Assembly: GCA_036005125.1 (NCBI GenBank)
Contig: DASYQV010000145.1
Location: 1 to 5,593, forward strand
Length of the DNA: 5,593 nt
From: DASYQV01 sp036005125
Lineage (GTDB): Bacteria > Acidobacteriota > Vicinamibacteria > Vicinamibacterales > UBA2999
Reading direction: 5' to 3'
Below are positions 4,874 through 5,593 of the stretch, one piece after another (the stretch's first letter is position 1; each line of letters begins with the position of its first letter). A program made the translations under genes and the position numbers. The notes under the pieces are model-generated. The model ran no database searches, had not been told where the DNA came from, and saw only the letters and a program-made list of their open reading frames with translations.

Positions 4874-5593
4874 CGAATGATAATACCACGAGGCCTGAAG
4901 GGTAATACCAGGCGTACGCTGCTTCTTCGCGTGTATCCAGACAGTACTTTGATGCGTGCCCATCGAGGTCACGAGAGAGCCATCCGGAGCGATCGAGATG
5001 CCGTCCTCCTGCATTGGGCCGAATGTCATCTGGTCCGGCTCTCCGTTCGGGAAGCGCTGGCGCCACAGGTGGGACTGTTCGCCGATCGTGACGCTGAAGT
5101 ACATCCACTTTCCATCAGGAGACCAGCCGGCGGACGTGCATGCTCCTCGAGGTCCGACCTGCCTGCCTGACGAGCTGCCATCCAAGGGAACCAACCGGCA
5201 CGGCTGCCACACGGGCCTCTCATCCATCTCGACAACCAAGGCCCACCGTCGATCGGGCGAGGCATAGGAATAGTGCGCCATTGCTCGCTCGTGCTTGGGA
5301 AAGTAGACCTCGCGGTAAGCGGCGCGATTCGCCGTCGCGGTCACGATCCCCATGTGCACGCCTTTCTTTATTTCCGAGAACAGGAACTGGCGTTCATCCA
5401 GCCAGACGAGGCCGGCGGCATTCGCGAGCAGGAGGCGCGGCTCGCCTCCCAGAGGCGAGATCGTATAGGTGTTCCACGTACGTTCGTGGACGGCCGTATA
5501 GGCGATCCTCGAGCCATCGGCTGAAAATGCCAGGCCGTACTTCGGCCGCGGATCGTGGGTCAGCTGGATCGCCTCGCCGTTGGGAAGCATCTT
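4637..5593 (-). CDS. WD40-like (PD40) beta-propeller fragment, 5'-partial, broken 3' end reading into vapB
   Basis: The frame is open from the right edge. From there to about 4930 it encodes blades of a TolB/PD40-type beta-propeller: YGLAFSADGSRIAYTAV, later CTSAGWSPDGKWMYFSV and EDGISIAPDGSLVTSM. In Acidobacteriota such blades form the C-terminal sensor half of large Ser/Thr kinases or winged-helix regulators; the N-terminal domain lies outside the window, so which one this is cannot be told. After SLVTSMGTHQSTVWIHA (codons to ~4928) the propeller pattern stops. The normal continuation of further blades is missing. The frame instead runs KKQRTPGITLQAS, which is the vapB promoter region translated, and enters vapB in frame, ending at the vapB stop. 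The propeller is therefore truncated and probably a pseudogene fragment, or it makes a propeller-VapB fusion protein. Propeller identity is secure; the function of the product is not. Confidence 0.75.
   Translation of the reverse strand, partial: KMLPNGEAIQLTHDPRPKYGLAFSADGSRIAYTAVHERTWNTYTISPLGGEPRLLLANAAGLVWLDERQFLFSEIKKGVHMGIVTATANRAAYREVYFPKHERAMAHYSYASPDRRWALVVEMDERPVWQPCRLVPLDGSSSGRQVGPRGACTSAGWSPDGKWMYFSVTIGEQSHLWRQRFPNGEPDQMTFGPMQEDGISIAPDGSLVTSMGTHQSTVWIHAKKQRTPGITLQASWYYHSMRTISLKLPDDIDARLEARARDLGMTKSEITREALLRYLDGEPTPGVSCLDLVRDLVGTARGPGDLASNKKYLRGYGR
4879..4910 (-). promoter_or_regulatory. Putative vapBC promoter with tandem operator repeats
   Basis: On the minus strand two copies of TGGTATTAYC occur, TGGTATTACC (4910-4901) and TGGTATTATC (4888-4879). 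They differ at one base and start exactly 22 bp apart, about two helical turns. The distal copy contains a perfect 9-bp palindrome, GGTA-T-TACC. The proximal copy reads TG-G-TATTAT, an extended -10 element (TATTAT at 4885-4880). A start seven bases later falls on the A of the vapB ATG. Phased repeats overlapping a -10 are what a dimeric RHH repressor would bind. No -35 hexamer is visible, as expected for an extended -10. This assignment is inferred. Confidence 0.5.

Noticed and set aside
4641..5108. Minus-strand extension of the vapC frame to a 299-residue protein
   Set aside because: It overlaps vapB and the propeller in another frame; the PIN fold starts at the GTG at 4640 and matches the usual toxin length.

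Overview
The window is uniformly GC-rich and tightly packed. It looks like a fragment of a soil-type bacterial genome or metagenome contig. I infer Acidobacteriota (Vicinamibacteria-like) from three things: a WD40-like/PD40 beta-propeller of the kind attached to kinases or winged-helix regulators in that phylum, a small membrane-anchored ankyrin protein, and an FkbM-type methyltransferase remnant. No rRNA, tRNA, CRISPR array or transposase was found, so the taxonomy is only an impression.

Layout. (1) Positions 1-1076, plus strand: the C-terminal ~357 residues of a GT4 glycosyltransferase whose start lies left of the window. (2) Positions 1077-1224: convergent gap with a weak terminator-like hairpin serving the minus strand. 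(3) Positions 1225-3608, minus strand: a compact three-gene operon transcribed right to left. It encodes a membrane-anchored ankyrin-repeat protein, a 163-residue protein of unknown function, and a 475-residue polytopic membrane protein resembling GT-C glycosyltransferases. The first junction carries a Shine-Dalgarno sequence overlapping the preceding stop; the second is a 4-base GTGA overlap. (4) Positions 3607-4085, plus strand: a broken FkbM-family methyltransferase with a frameshift near the N-terminus and the C-terminal half missing. (5) Positions 4209-4873, minus strand: a complete type II toxin-antitoxin pair, a ribbon-helix-helix VapB-like antitoxin and a PIN-domain VapC-like RNase toxin, overlapping by GTGA. 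(6) Positions ~4925-5593, minus strand: a PD40 beta-propeller fragment whose 5' end is right of the window and whose 3' end runs in frame into vapB without a stop of its own.

The most notable architecture is at 3607-5593. Two convergent genes (fkbM rightward, the propeller gene leftward) both lack their 3' ends, and the vapBC cassette sits exactly between the broken ends. This suggests that insertion or recombination of the toxin-antitoxin module replaced the tails of both genes. vapB appears to carry its own promoter/operator: two TGGTATTAYC direct repeats 22 bp apart, the proximal one forming an extended -10 whose predicted start site falls on the vapB ATG (leaderless). The GT4 enzyme, the GT-C-like protein and the FkbM remnant suggest a surface-polysaccharide or glycosylation neighbourhood, but this is inference. 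I found no strong evidence of a wholly new biological system.
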